From: an uncultured Phycisphaerales bacterium
GTDB lineage: Bacteria > Planctomycetota > Phycisphaerae > WQYP01
Length of the DNA: 30,135 nt
Assembly: GCA_903868035.1 (NCBI GenBank)
Contig: CAIPTQ010000034.1
Span: 1-30,135 of the forward strand
Direction of reading: 5' to 3'
Numbering within the stretch: position 1 is the stretch's first letter; each line of letters starts with the position of its first letter. A program made the position numbers and the translations under genes. This document shows positions 23,317-30,011 of this stretch, one piece after another. The notes beneath the pieces are model-generated. The model searched no databases. It had not been told where the DNA came from and saw nothing but the letters and a program-made list of their open reading frames with translations.

Positions 23317-23835
23317 ATGTCCCTCATGCATCACTGCGAACGATGCAACAAACCCGCCACCGTCCATATGACGGAAATCTCCGGCGGCAAACCGCATGAT
23401 GTCCATCTTTGCGATGCCTGTGCCCAGCAGGCCGGCTATGTCCAGCAGACGCATATCCCCATCAACGAATTGCTCAACCAGTTCCTCAAAACCCACGCCC
23501 AGGTCGCCGAAACTCCCACCACGCGCTGCCCGGACTGCGGCATGTCCTGGCAGGAGTTCAAGGACACCGGCCTGCTGGGGTGCCCCCGGGATTATGAATT
23601 GTTTCTCAACCAGCTTGGCGGCGTCATCGAACGCGCCCAAAACGGCGCCACCCACCACACCGGCAAAGCCCACGACGCCACCGCCCGCCCGGCCCCGGTG
23701 CCGGATGATGCCGTGAAGCTGCGGCAGGCGGAACTTAACCGTTTGCGCAAGGAACTGACGCAGGCGGTGGAGGCGGAATCGTATGAGCGGGCGGCGCAGT
23801 TGCGGGACAAAATTCGGTCGCTGGAGAGTGCGTGA
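23317..23835 (+). CDS. mcsA: McsA, zinc-binding activator of the arginine kinase McsB
   Basis: McsA activates the protein-arginine kinase McsB and takes part in ClpCP-linked protein quality control. The 172-residue protein has zinc-site pairs C7ERC10, C32DAC35 and C71PDC74, then a fourth site reduced to a single C89 (C89PRD92; the second cysteine is Asp). The C-terminus carries a UVR motif (LNRLRKELTQAVEAESYERA, then AAQLRDKI). The start at 23317 is preceded by AAAGGAA; an earlier in-frame ATG has no ribosome site. mcsB is 650 bp downstream rather than adjacent, with two small genes in between. The lost cysteine is odd, but McsA proteins vary in the last pair. Confidence 0.92.
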   Translation: MSLMHHCERCNKPATVHMTEISGGKPHDVHLCDACAQQAGYVQQTHIPINELLNQFLKTHAQVAETPTTRCPDCGMSWQEFKDTGLLGCPRDYELFLNQLGGVIERAQNGATHHTGKAHDATARPAPVPDDAVKLRQAELNRLRKELTQAVEAESYERAAQLRDKIRSLESA

Positions 23836-23878
23836 AGCGCCTCGCCCGTCGCCTCTGGAGTGTGAGTGAACAAGGTGT

Positions 23879-23884
23879 TATGTT
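23879..23884 (+). promoter_or_regulatory. -10-like hexamer 6 nt before the clan AA protease start
   Basis: TATGTT, then 6 nt, then ATG at 23891. No Shine-Dalgarno is present. Suggests that the protease-mcsB part has its own leaderless start besides read-through from mcsA. Confidence 0.4.
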
Positions 23885-23890
23885 ATTGCC

Positions 23891-24271
23891 ATGGGATTGA
23901 TTTACGCCATGCTTGCAGTTTCCAACCCCAAGAGAGCCGACATTCAAGCCGCACAGGTCGAGGCGCTGGCGGATACGGGATCGGTGTATCTGGTCATTCC
24001 CGATCACATTCGCATGCAATTGCAGCTTGAAGAACTGGAAAAGCGGCAGGTGACCCTGGCGGATGGGTCGAACCGTCTGGTGCCGTATGTCGGGCCGGTG
24101 GAACTGCGTTTTAAGAATCGGGCGGGCTGTTTTGGAGCGTTGGTGATGGGTGACGAGGTGTTGCTGGGCGCTATTCCGATGGAAGATATGGATCTGATCC
24201 TGCTGCCCGCGCAGCGGCAGGTAGATGTCAACCCCGCGAACCCGAACATCGCCTGCGGAGTCGTCAAATGA
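23891..24271 (+). CDS. Clan AA (retropepsin-like) aspartic protease
   Basis: A 126-residue single-domain aspartic protease-like protein. The catalytic motif is ADTGS (residues 28-32), followed by YLVIPD. A second hydrophobic-hydrophobic-Gly segment, LLGAIPMEDMDLIL, closes the fold, as in retropepsins, and the size fits the prokaryotic clan AA (AF_0612-like) family, which would work as a homodimer. No signal peptide, so it is cytoplasmic. It lies 55 bp after mcsA; its TGA overlaps the next ATG as ATGA. It has no Shine-Dalgarno. Its target is unknown; the position inside the mcsA-mcsB stretch suggests, but does not show, a link to arginine phosphorylation or protein quality control. Confidence 0.87.
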   Translation: MGLIYAMLAVSNPKRADIQAAQVEALADTGSVYLVIPDHIRMQLQLEELEKRQVTLADGSNRLVPYVGPVELRFKNRAGCFGALVMGDEVLLGAIPMEDMDLILLPAQRQVDVNPANPNIACGVVK

Positions 24272-24489
24272 GGATACCTGAGGCGCATCACATCGAATCC
24301 GCCAGCGAGGTTGTCCGCGACATGAAGCACCTGCGCCAGGATATTGAATTGGGTTGGCAGCAGTCTGAAAGTGGTGAACTTCACGCTGGCCCGGAGGTTT
24401 TTGCGGAAATTCGCGCCCTGAGCAAGACGCGTCGCGCACCTCAACAACTAACCACTAACCACCAACAACTAACCACGGACCCCCCATGA
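24268..24489 (+). CDS. Small protein coupled to the protease and mcsB
   Basis: A 73-residue polar, mostly helical protein (starts MRIPEAHHIESASEVVRDMK). Its ATG overlaps the protease stop and its TGA overlaps the mcsB ATG, both as ATGA, so translation is likely coupled on both sides. Residues from about 57 (RAPQQLTTNHQQLTT) are simply the translation of a DNA direct repeat, so the ancestral protein was probably about 55-60 residues long. The first part has charge alternation compatible with a short antitoxin- or adaptor-like helix bundle, but no family is recognised. A function as the partner of the protease is a guess from position. Confidence 0.72.
   Translation: MRIPEAHHIESASEVVRDMKHLRQDIELGWQQSESGELHAGPEVFAEIRALSKTRRAPQQLTTNHQQLTTDPP
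24442..24476. repeat. Direct repeat CAACAACTAACCAC x2 inside a coding end
   Basis: Perfect 14-mers at 24442-24455 and 24463-24476 (21-bp period) with ACTAACCAC between. The repeat forms the last third of the small protein's reading frame and runs up to the mcsB start. Sequences of this kind occur as intergenic low-complexity DNA elsewhere. Confidence 0.8.
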
Positions 24490-25547
24490 AACTCTCCGAC
24501 CTCCCCCATCAATCCGGCGAATGGCTCTCGGGCACGGGCCCCAAGCACGAAATCGTCGTCTCCTCCCGCGTGCGCCTCGCCCGCAACGTCGCCTCCTTCC
24601 CCTTCCTGGCCAAGGCCAACCGCCTGCAGCGCACGGAGCTGCACAAGCTCTGCCGCGACCGCCTGCTGCAACTGGCCTCCGCCCGCCCCGCGTTTTATGT
24701 GGATATGGAAAAAACCGACGAGGTCGATCGCCAGCTTCTCGTCGAGCGGCACCTGATTTCCAAGCAGCATGCCGCCGGAGAGGGATCGCGCGGCGTTTCC
24801 ATCTCCAATGATGAAGCCGTCAGCGTGATGGTCAACGAGGAGGATCATCTGCGTTTGCAGGTGTTGCGCTCGGGGTTGCAACTTAAGGAAGCCTGGGCCG
24901 AGGCCGATCGCCTCGATGACGCCCTGCAGGAGCACATCGACTTCGCCTTCTCGCAGCGCTTCGGCTTTCTCACCGCCTGCCCGACCAACCTGGGCACCGG
25001 CCTGCGCGTCAGCGTCATGCTCCACCTGCCGGCGCTCAAGCTCACCGGCGAAATCGAAAAAGTCTTCCGCGCCGCCAAGGACATGCACCTGGCCGTCCGC
25101 GGCCTCTACGGCGAAGGCACCGAGGCCATCGGCGATTTTTACCAGATTTCCAATCAAACCACGCTGGGCCGCTCCGAGGATGAAATCCTCAAGGAATTCA
25201 ACGACCAGATCATCCCGAAGATCATCCAGGCCGAGGTGGCGGCGCGGCAGGTTCTCGAGTCCGAACGGCCGCTGGCGCTGGATGACAAAATCGGCCGCGC
25301 CATCGGCGTACTGAAATACGCCCGGCTCCTGTCCTCCGAGGAAACCCTCTTCTTCCTCTCCCACCTGCGCCTGGGCGTGGTCATGAAACGCGTCACCGGC
25401 CTGGACCTCCCCGCCATCAACAGCCTCTTCCTCAACACCCAACCGGCGCACCTGCAGCGCAACATCGGCAAATCGCTGGATGGGGATGCACGCAAGGCGG
25501 CGCGGGCGGAATTCGTGCGCGGGCGGATTGGGAAGAATAATCTGTAA
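24486..25547 (+). CDS. mcsB: Protein-arginine kinase McsB
   Basis: ATP:guanido phosphotransferase-fold kinase that phosphorylates arginine side chains; in Bacillus, phosphoarginine marks proteins for ClpCP. The 353-residue protein has SSRVRLARN (R28, R30, R33), NEEDHLRLQVLRSG, the catalytic Cys165 in CPTNLGTGLR, the RGLYGEGTEAIGDFYQISNQ loop and TLGRSE. The allosteric phosphoarginine-binding motif RDxxRA of Bacillus is R336KAARA here, with Lys in place of Asp, so self-regulation may differ. Length is normal. A weak GGA lies 6 nt before the ATG and the ATG overlaps the previous stop. No ctsR or clpC gene lies beside it. No clear terminator is seen before the convergent gene 11 bp away. Confidence 0.95.
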   Translation: MKLSDLPHQSGEWLSGTGPKHEIVVSSRVRLARNVASFPFLAKANRLQRTELHKLCRDRLLQLASARPAFYVDMEKTDEVDRQLLVERHLISKQHAAGEGSRGVSISNDEAVSVMVNEEDHLRLQVLRSGLQLKEAWAEADRLDDALQEHIDFAFSQRFGFLTACPTNLGTGLRVSVMLHLPALKLTGEIEKVFRAAKDMHLAVRGLYGEGTEAIGDFYQISNQTTLGRSEDEILKEFNDQIIPKIIQAEVAARQVLESERPLALDDKIGRAIGVLKYARLLSSEETLFFLSHLRLGVVMKRVTGLDLPAINSLFLNTQPAHLQRNIGKSLDGDARKAARAEFVRGRIGKNNL

Positions 25548-25557
25548 GCCTGGCAAT

Positions 25558-26070
25558 TCAATACCTCGAACCGAAAAAAACCACAAGGACAAGCAGCGCA
25601 TTGACAAAAAACACCCCCACGGCACATGCCCATTGTACGGTACGATCCCACCGGAAAAACCGCCGCCGTGCCGCCACCAGCGTCAGCGTCAGCGGAACCG
25701 CCAATAGGCCCCACGACAAACTGAGGCATGGGACCATGTCCCGCGCGGTCCGGAACGTTATCAACTCCATCGGCGGCGGCCCATAAAACACGCACGCCAT
25801 CACAAACAGCACGCCGATGCTCGCCGCCATCGCCATGAAAATCGTGGTCAAAATCCACGGCAGCAGATACGGCTCCACCATCCCCACCGTCAGCCGGATC
25901 TCCCGCCCGCACTCCGGACACCGCGGCACGGTCAGGTGCCGCAGGTTGTACTGGCACAACGGGCAGGGCACATCGTGCGTCTCAAGATATTTGAGTAAAA
26001 ATGCCGTCTCGCCGGCATCCGGCTGAGGCACAATAGACGAAGGATCGGAAGGCACGTGATCGAGAGTCAT
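25558..26070 (-). CDS. Zinc-ribbon membrane protein, unknown function
   Basis: A 170-residue protein with a cytoplasmic N-terminal part containing two CxxC pairs (CPLCQYNLRHL, then RCPECGREIRL), a zinc ribbon of a style frequent in planctomycete proteins, followed by three or four hydrophobic segments: about 80-105 (WILTTIFMAMAASIGVLFVM), 120-140 (CLSLSWGLLAVPLTLTLVAA) and 147-165 (ACAVGVFFVNALLVLVVFF). The start at 26070 is chosen because TACAAT ends 6 nt upstream, and an upstream in-frame ATG would precede that hexamer. No catalytic motif. It is convergent with mcsB and downstream of the toxin-antitoxin pair on the same strand. Confidence 0.82.
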   Translation of the reverse strand: MTLDHVPSDPSSIVPQPDAGETAFLLKYLETHDVPCPLCQYNLRHLTVPRCPECGREIRLTVGMVEPYLLPWILTTIFMAMAASIGVLFVMACVFYGPPPMELITFRTARDMVPCLSLSWGLLAVPLTLTLVAARRRFFRWDRTVQWACAVGVFFVNALLVLVVFFGSRY

Positions 26071-26076
26071 TGGCAA

Positions 26077-26082
26077 ATTGTA
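26077..26082 (-). promoter_or_regulatory. -10-like hexamer 6 nt before the zinc-ribbon gene start
   Basis: Minus strand TACAAT, then 6 nt, then ATG at 26070. No Shine-Dalgarno is present. Confidence 0.5.
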
Positions 26083-26116
26083 ACCATCACTGGCGCCGTT
26101 GGCCAAAATGATATGG

Positions 26117-26125
26117 GTACGGTAC
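26117..26125. repeat. Inverted repeat, left copy, beside the toxin-antitoxin pair
   Basis: GTACGGTAC, with its inverse GTACCGTAC at 26773-26781. The extended arms (15 nt) differ at three positions. The right-hand context ACTGCCTTCAGGCCG resembles the palindromic repeat at 4752-4854. Confidence 0.55.
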
Positions 26126-26141
26126 TGCCTTCAGGCCGCAA

Positions 26142-26474
26142 TCACGTCAGTTCCCCCAATCCGCCCTTGCTCACCAAAACGCGCCACACTCTCTTCATCG
26201 TCCCCTCCGTGATGGTCTGCAATCCCGATTCCAGCCGCGAAATCGTCTCTGGCCGCACCTTTGCCGCCTTGGCCAACTGCCCCTGCGTCAATCCCGCCCG
26301 GCGCCGCGCCATCACCAAATCACGCGCCACGCTTGCCCGCGCGTAGGCGATGGCGTCCACTGTGCCGTCCGCCGCGGGTTCAGGCAGCGCGGGCACTTCC
26401 GCCATCCGCTGGAATTCCTTTTCGGGCACGAGGACAAATCGTTCGCCCTTCACTTCGATCATTTGCATGGTCAT
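26142..26474 (-). CDS. XRE-family antitoxin
   Basis: A 110-residue DNA-binding antitoxin. Residues 1-48 form an N-terminal domain with MTMQMIEVKGERFVLVPEKE; residues 52-102 are an HTH_3 motif (RRRAGLTQGQLAKAAKVRPE, then TISRLESG). It begins 3 nt after the toxin stop, and its GAGGAG ribosome site is the 3' end of the toxin gene. Toxin-first order is typical of HigBA-like modules. It would bind the toxin and repress the shared promoter, where a palindrome is seen. Confidence 0.9.
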   Translation of the reverse strand: MTMQMIEVKGERFVLVPEKEFQRMAEVPALPEPAADGTVDAIAYARASVARDLVMARRRAGLTQGQLAKAAKVRPETISRLESGLQTITEGTMKRVWRVLVSKGGLGELT

Positions 26475-26477
26475 GAT

Positions 26478-26732
26478 TCACTCCTCATACACATCCCGCC
26501 GCAGCGCGATGCGGGTGACGGTAACAACATCCAGATGCGCCCGGAACACCAAACGGTAATCACCCGTCCGTATGCGGTAGCTACCCGTCATCTCGCCCCG
26601 CATAGGCTTGGCTCCGCTGACGGCAGGCCAATCCGCAAGCCGTTCGAGCAGGGCGGCAACCCGGCCGCGGATCGGCGGGCGCAAGGCATCAAATGCGGCC
26701 CGCGCCTCAAATGTCAGCAGTACGCTCGCCAT
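26478..26732 (-). CDS. RelE/ParE-superfamily toxin
   Basis: An 84-residue toxin of the RelE/ParE fold: MASVLLTFEARAAFDALRPP forms the first strand and helix, and the C-terminal strands carry KPMRGEMTGSYRIRTGDYRL and VFRAHLDVVTVTRIALR, with the GDYRLVF motif typical of RelE. Active toxins of this class cut mRNA on the ribosome (family knowledge). It pairs with the XRE gene 3 nt downstream. The ATG is preceded by CATACT at 6 nt and overlaps an 18-bp palindrome, so repression by the antitoxin would cover the -10 and start codon. Confidence 0.92.
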   Translation of the reverse strand: MASVLLTFEARAAFDALRPPIRGRVAALLERLADWPAVSGAKPMRGEMTGSYRIRTGDYRLVFRAHLDVVTVTRIALRRDVYEE

Positions 26733-26748
26733 GTCAATAGTATGACAT
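26731..26748 (-). promoter_or_regulatory. Probable operator/promoter of the toxin-antitoxin pair
   Basis: Palindrome ATGTCA-NNNNNN-TGACAT overlaps the toxin start codon and a -10-like CATACT (26739-26744) lying 6 nt before it. The position fits autorepression by the XRE antitoxin. Confidence 0.6.
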
Positions 26749-26772
26749 TTAACATCAAGTCATTCAAGTGCC

Positions 26773-26781
26773 GTACCGTAC
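26773..26781. repeat. Inverted repeat, right copy, beside the toxin-antitoxin pair
   Basis: GTACCGTAC, the inverse of 26117-26125, placed about 40 bp upstream of the toxin gene. Together the copies bracket the module. A further GTACGGTAC occurs at 25635-25643 inside the zinc-ribbon gene. Confidence 0.55.
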
Positions 26782-26829
26782 ACAACTTATCGGGTAAAAC
26801 GCAAAAAGGCGCGAATTGCGCAAGCGCTT

Positions 26830-27399
26830 TCACGCCGGGTTCTCCGGATGCTGCCGGCATTGCTCGATGTGCGCCACCTCATGCCGCGCCGCCCCTGCCG
26901 CGCGAATTCCCGGGCACTTGGCCCCCGCGCCCTTCCAGGCCGCCGGCGATTTCAAATTCTCGTTCCAGAACGGCCACGTCCGGCATTGCATGGGACGCAC
27001 CGGATAAATCATGCATCCCACCTTCCCTTTGCCGTCGCGGGTTAAAAATGAGCAGTCGTAATTAAACTTTTCCGTCAGGGCGTAGCGCGGGCCGATGGTG
27101 CGAACGTACGTCCCCGTGAACTCGTCGAACGACATCCGCAGATACGCGGCCGTGCGCCGCATATTGTCCACCGTCAGCCACACGTACCCCGGCGCGCCCG
27201 AGCAGCAGTTGCCGCACTGCGTGCATTCAAACGCCAGTCCATGGGCGTACCAGACCGGGTCGTCCGGGCTGGATACGGGCAGGGGAACACTACGGGGTGT
27301 GGGTAGGGCAGACAATGAACACCAAGAACGTGAAGGAAAGCCAGAGTGTACCGTGATGTGACGAGAGACCCAAGGGCAAGAAATGCATAAGTGCCACAT
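26830..27399 (-). CDS. YkgJ-family cysteine-cluster protein
   Basis: A cytoplasmic protein with the YkgJ (CxxCxxxCC-type) iron- or zinc-binding cluster. Visible: FECTQCGNCCSGAPGYVWLT, then DCSFL, GCMIYPVRPMQCRTWPFW and AKCPG, giving eight or more conserved cysteines in the family order. The function of the family is not known; a metal-bound, possibly oxidoreductase-linked role is assumed. The listed start (ATG 27399) gives 189 residues, but the first 45 or so (MWHLCISCPWVS on) do not look like family sequence and no ribosome site is seen. The true start may be an internal TTG or GTG near 27300-27320. It follows the toxin-antitoxin pair at its upstream side, on the same strand. Confidence 0.8.
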   Translation of the reverse strand: MWHLCISCPWVSRHITVHSGFPSRSWCSLSALPTPRSVPLPVSSPDDPVWYAHGLAFECTQCGNCCSGAPGYVWLTVDNMRRTAAYLRMSFDEFTGTYVRTIGPRYALTEKFNYDCSFLTRDGKGKVGCMIYPVRPMQCRTWPFWNENLKSPAAWKGAGAKCPGIRAAGAARHEVAHIEQCRQHPENPA

Positions 27400-27573
27400 G
27401 ACGCCGTATGACCTTTTAAGGATTCACCCAGTGCGTACATGCCATGGTCAGTAATTACGCAGGACATGGCCGCAAAGATGTAGAACGTGATGTTTTGCTT
27501 AGTCTGTGGGCAATTCAACAGATAATCAGATCGTGAATCCCGCTATTTTCTCAACAATTCCGTTTCCTAACAT
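27400..27573. other. Gene-free stretch, nothing recognised
   Basis: Between the YkgJ-type gene and the amtB promoter region. A minus-strand frame through 27300-27518 reads as a hydrophobic peptide (MNCPQTKQNITFYIFAAM) but lacks a ribosome site and overlaps the YkgJ gene, so I do not call it. GC is locally lower than nearby. Confidence 0.4.
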
Positions 27574-27621
27574 GTGATGGTAATAGTAGTTAGCAGACGC
27601 CATCAGGCGGCGGCGTCAGCC

Positions 27622-27637
27622 TGGCGCTGGTTTTGCT
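27622..27637 (+). promoter_or_regulatory. Sigma-54 (-24/-12) promoter of amtB
   Basis: TGGCGCTGGTTTTGCT matches the consensus TGGCAC-N5-TTGCW, with the GG (27623-27624) and GC (27635-27636) doublets in the required 12-bp register. Transcription would start about 27647, leaving a leader of about 60 nt with a GGGCAG/CTGCCC hairpin (27678-27691) before GAGGAA and the ATG. The gene is a classic nitrogen-regulated target. Confidence 0.8.
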
Positions 27638-27708
27638 ACAAAAAGGGGCAATTCATGCCCACCTCTTGGCGGAGAGTGGGCAGGGCTGCCCATTTTGAGG
27701 AAACGAGT

Positions 27709-29196
27709 ATGCCAAAACTATTCACATTGGCCGGGGGGCGAGTTGCGCCCATCGGTCTGGCGGCGTTGATGGTCGGTCTGCTTTCCTCCTCAGCCCATGC
27801 GGCGGAGCCCAGTGCCGGCGGCGCGGATGCCATCAGCACCGGCGACACCGCTTGGATGCTCATCAGTGCCGCGCTCGTCATGCTCATGGTCCCCGGCCTG
27901 GCGCTGTTTTATGGGGGCATGGTCCGCCGCAAGAACATCCTGGGCACCATGATGCACTCGATGGCCGCGCTGGCCATCATCGGCGTGGAGTGGATTCTCA
28001 TCGGTTACGCCATGTCCTTCGGCACCGACCACGCCGGCATCATCGGCTGGGACTGGGGCCGCGTCCTCCTCTGGAACATCATGCCCCAGCAGCCCCGCGC
28101 AGGCACCCACATTCCCGAGTACGTCTTCATGGCCTATCAAGGCATGTTCGCCATCATCACCCCGGCACTCATCGCCGGGGCCATCGCCGAGCGCGTCAAG
28201 TTCAGCGCCTATCTGTTGTTCATCCTCGGATGGGGCCTGCTGGTCTATAACCCCGTGGCCCACTGGGTCTGGGGCGGCGGCTGGATCGGGGCGGCACCGG
28301 CTGCCGGCGACGGCCTGTTTCACCTGGGTGCCTACGACTTTGCCGGGGGCATCGTCGTCCACGTCACCGCGGGCGTCAGCGCCTTGATCACAGCACTCTA
28401 CGTGGGCAAACGCATCGGCTATCCCACCAGCGTCTTGCAGCCCAACTCGCTGGTCCTCACCCTCCTGGGCGCGGGGCTGCTGTGGTTCGGCTGGTTCGGC
28501 TTCAACGGCGGCTCGGCCCTGGCGTCCAATTCCACCGCGGGCCTGGCCTTCACCACCACCCAGTTCGCCGCCGTGGGCGGGGCGCTCTCGTGGATGCTCG
28601 CCGAGTGGCTCAAGCATGGCCGTCCCACTTCCATGGGCCTGGCCTCCGGCCTGGTCGCGGGCCTGGCCACCGTCACCCCGGCGGCAGGATTCGTGAGCCC
28701 CGCGGCGGGCCTGCTCATCGGCGCGATCGCCGGCGTGGTCTGTTTCCGTGCGGTACTCGCGAAGGTGAAACTGGGGTATGACGATTCACTGGACGCCTTT
28801 GGCGTACATGGCATCGGCGGATTCATGGGGGCGATCTTCGTCGGCGTCTTCGGCAGCAAACTCCTCAATGCCGACGGCGTTAACGGGGCCATCGCCGGCA
28901 ACGCCAACCAGATCACCATTCAACTGGCCGCCGCCTTGTCAGTGGCCTTGTACTCGATCATAGGCACCTGGGGGCTGATGTTTGCCGTGGACAAGCTCGT
29001 TGGCTTCCGCATGCGGCGGGCGCAGGAGATCGAAGGCATGGATTCAGGGCTGCACGGCGAGCAGGGCTGGATGCTGGCGGACATTCCGATACCCACGGCG
29101 GGTCTGGCCGGGGATCAGAGCGTGGATTGGAAGGGCGCCCCGGAGCAGCGGCAACCCGTGGGCGTCTTTGCGCGGGAAGAGTCGGCGGATGTGTGA
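27709..29196 (+). CDS. amtB: Ammonium transporter
   Basis: AmtB/Mep/Rh-family ammonium channel in the inner membrane, 495 residues. It begins with a cleavable signal (MPKLFTLAG to SSAHAAEPS), as in many AmtB proteins, then 11 membrane helices. The two pore histidines are visible in GGIVVHVTAGVSA (equivalent of E. coli H168) and DAFGVHGIGGFMG (H318), and ALFYGGMVRRKNIL, LFHLGAYDFAGG and WFGWFGFNGGSAL are family landmarks. The C-terminal tail (RMRRAQEIEGMDSGLHGEQGW), the part that PII proteins contact in E. coli, is present, then about 40 extra residues. GAGGAA is 8 nt before the ATG at 27709; an upstream frame is excluded because it crosses the promoter. No glnK/glnB gene adjoins it. Confidence 0.97.
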   Translation: MPKLFTLAGGRVAPIGLAALMVGLLSSSAHAAEPSAGGADAISTGDTAWMLISAALVMLMVPGLALFYGGMVRRKNILGTMMHSMAALAIIGVEWILIGYAMSFGTDHAGIIGWDWGRVLLWNIMPQQPRAGTHIPEYVFMAYQGMFAIITPALIAGAIAERVKFSAYLLFILGWGLLVYNPVAHWVWGGGWIGAAPAAGDGLFHLGAYDFAGGIVVHVTAGVSALITALYVGKRIGYPTSVLQPNSLVLTLLGAGLLWFGWFGFNGGSALASNSTAGLAFTTTQFAAVGGALSWMLAEWLKHGRPTSMGLASGLVAGLATVTPAAGFVSPAAGLLIGAIAGVVCFRAVLAKVKLGYDDSLDAFGVHGIGGFMGAIFVGVFGSKLLNADGVNGAIAGNANQITIQLAAALSVALYSIIGTWGLMFAVDKLVGFRMRRAQEIEGMDSGLHGEQGWMLADIPIPTAGLAGDQSVDWKGAPEQRQPVGVFAREESADV

Positions 29197-29214
29197 GTAG
29201 TGTCATGCCCGAAT

Positions 29215-29236
29215 GCGGAACGGAATCCGCCATTTT
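29215..29236 (+). terminator. Weak terminator after amtB
   Basis: GCGGA-ACGGAA-TCCGC followed by CATTTT, about 20 nt after the amtB stop. The 5-bp stem is short, so it is only a candidate. Confidence 0.4.
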
Positions 29237-29255
29237 CCGCGGGGTCTTCCTCGCG

Positions 29256-29261
29256 TAGAAT
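29256..29261 (+). promoter_or_regulatory. -10-like hexamer 6 nt before araD
   Basis: TAGAAT, then 6 nt, then ATG at 29268. A possible -35 (TTTTCC, 17 nt upstream) is weak. No Shine-Dalgarno is present. Confidence 0.55.
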
Positions 29262-29267
29262 GCGCCC

Positions 29268-29999
29268 ATGGCATACGAACAACTCAAACAATCCGTCTAT
29301 CAAATCAACATGGCCCTCCAAAAATCCGGCCTGGTCGTCCTCACCTGGGGCAACGCCTCGGGCATCGAACGCACGCCCGGCGGCGGCGCCGTGGCCATCA
29401 AACCCTCCGGCGTGGCCTACGACCAGCTCACCCCCAACGACATTGTCCTCCTGGACCTGGCCACCGGCGCCATCCTCGAAGGCACCCACCGACCCTCCTC
29501 CGACACGCCCACGCACCTGCATCTCTACCGGCAATTCCCCAACATCGGCGGCGTCGTCCACACCCACTCCCACCACGCCACCATCTTCGCCCAGGCCCAG
29601 CGCGAGCTTCCCTGCCTAGGCACCACCCATGCCGACCACTTCTACGGCACCGTCCCCTGCACGCGCCCCCTCACCGCCGCCGAGATTAACACCGACTACG
29701 AACTCAACACCGGCAAGGTCATCGTGGAGCGCTTCCGCATGGGGGGCGAAAGCGGCAAACCGATCGACCCCGATGCCGTCCCCGGCGTGCTGGTCGCCAG
29801 CCACGGCCCCTTCGTCTGGGGCGCCACGGCCCACAAGGCACTGGAAAACGCCATCGCCCTCGAATCCATCGCCCGCATGCAGCTTGGCGTTTATCAGCTC
29901 AACCCCAACATCGAAAGCGTCCCCCAGGTACTGCTCGATAAACACTACAAACGCAAGCACGGCCCGGGGGCGTATTACGGGCAGGACAAAAAATGGTAA
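29268..29999 (+). CDS. araD: L-ribulose-5-phosphate 4-epimerase
   Basis: Class II aldolase-type epimerase that links L-ribulose-5-phosphate to D-xylulose-5-phosphate, the last step of L-arabinose (and ascorbate/lyxose) entry into the pentose phosphate pathway; cytoplasmic. The 243-residue chain shows the substrate-binding SGNxSG-like WGNASGIER, KPSGVAY, and the zinc-site residues D79 and H98/H100 in the SDTPTHLHLYRQF to HTHSHHAT stretch, and H179 in VASHGPFVWG. Length is a little over E. coli AraD (231). SgbE/UlaF paralogues catalyse the same reaction, so the pathway cannot be fixed. It has no ribosome-binding site; a TAGAAT ends 6 nt before the ATG. It stands alone on the plus strand, 13 kb from the furanose transporter, which would fit arabinose use. 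Confidence 0.95.
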   Translation: MAYEQLKQSVYQINMALQKSGLVVLTWGNASGIERTPGGGAVAIKPSGVAYDQLTPNDIVLLDLATGAILEGTHRPSSDTPTHLHLYRQFPNIGGVVHTHSHHATIFAQAQRELPCLGTTHADHFYGTVPCTRPLTAAEINTDYELNTGKVIVERFRMGGESGKPIDPDAVPGVLVASHGPFVWGATAHKALENAIALESIARMQLGVYQLNPNIESVPQVLLDKHYKRKHGPGAYYGQDKKW

Positions 30000-30011
30000 T
30001 TGTTTAGCGTC

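Noticed and set aside
27174..27518. 114-residue minus-strand hydrophobic frame beside the YkgJ-type gene
   Set aside because: No ribosome site, overlaps the certain YkgJ cysteine cluster in another frame, and its second half is a shadow.
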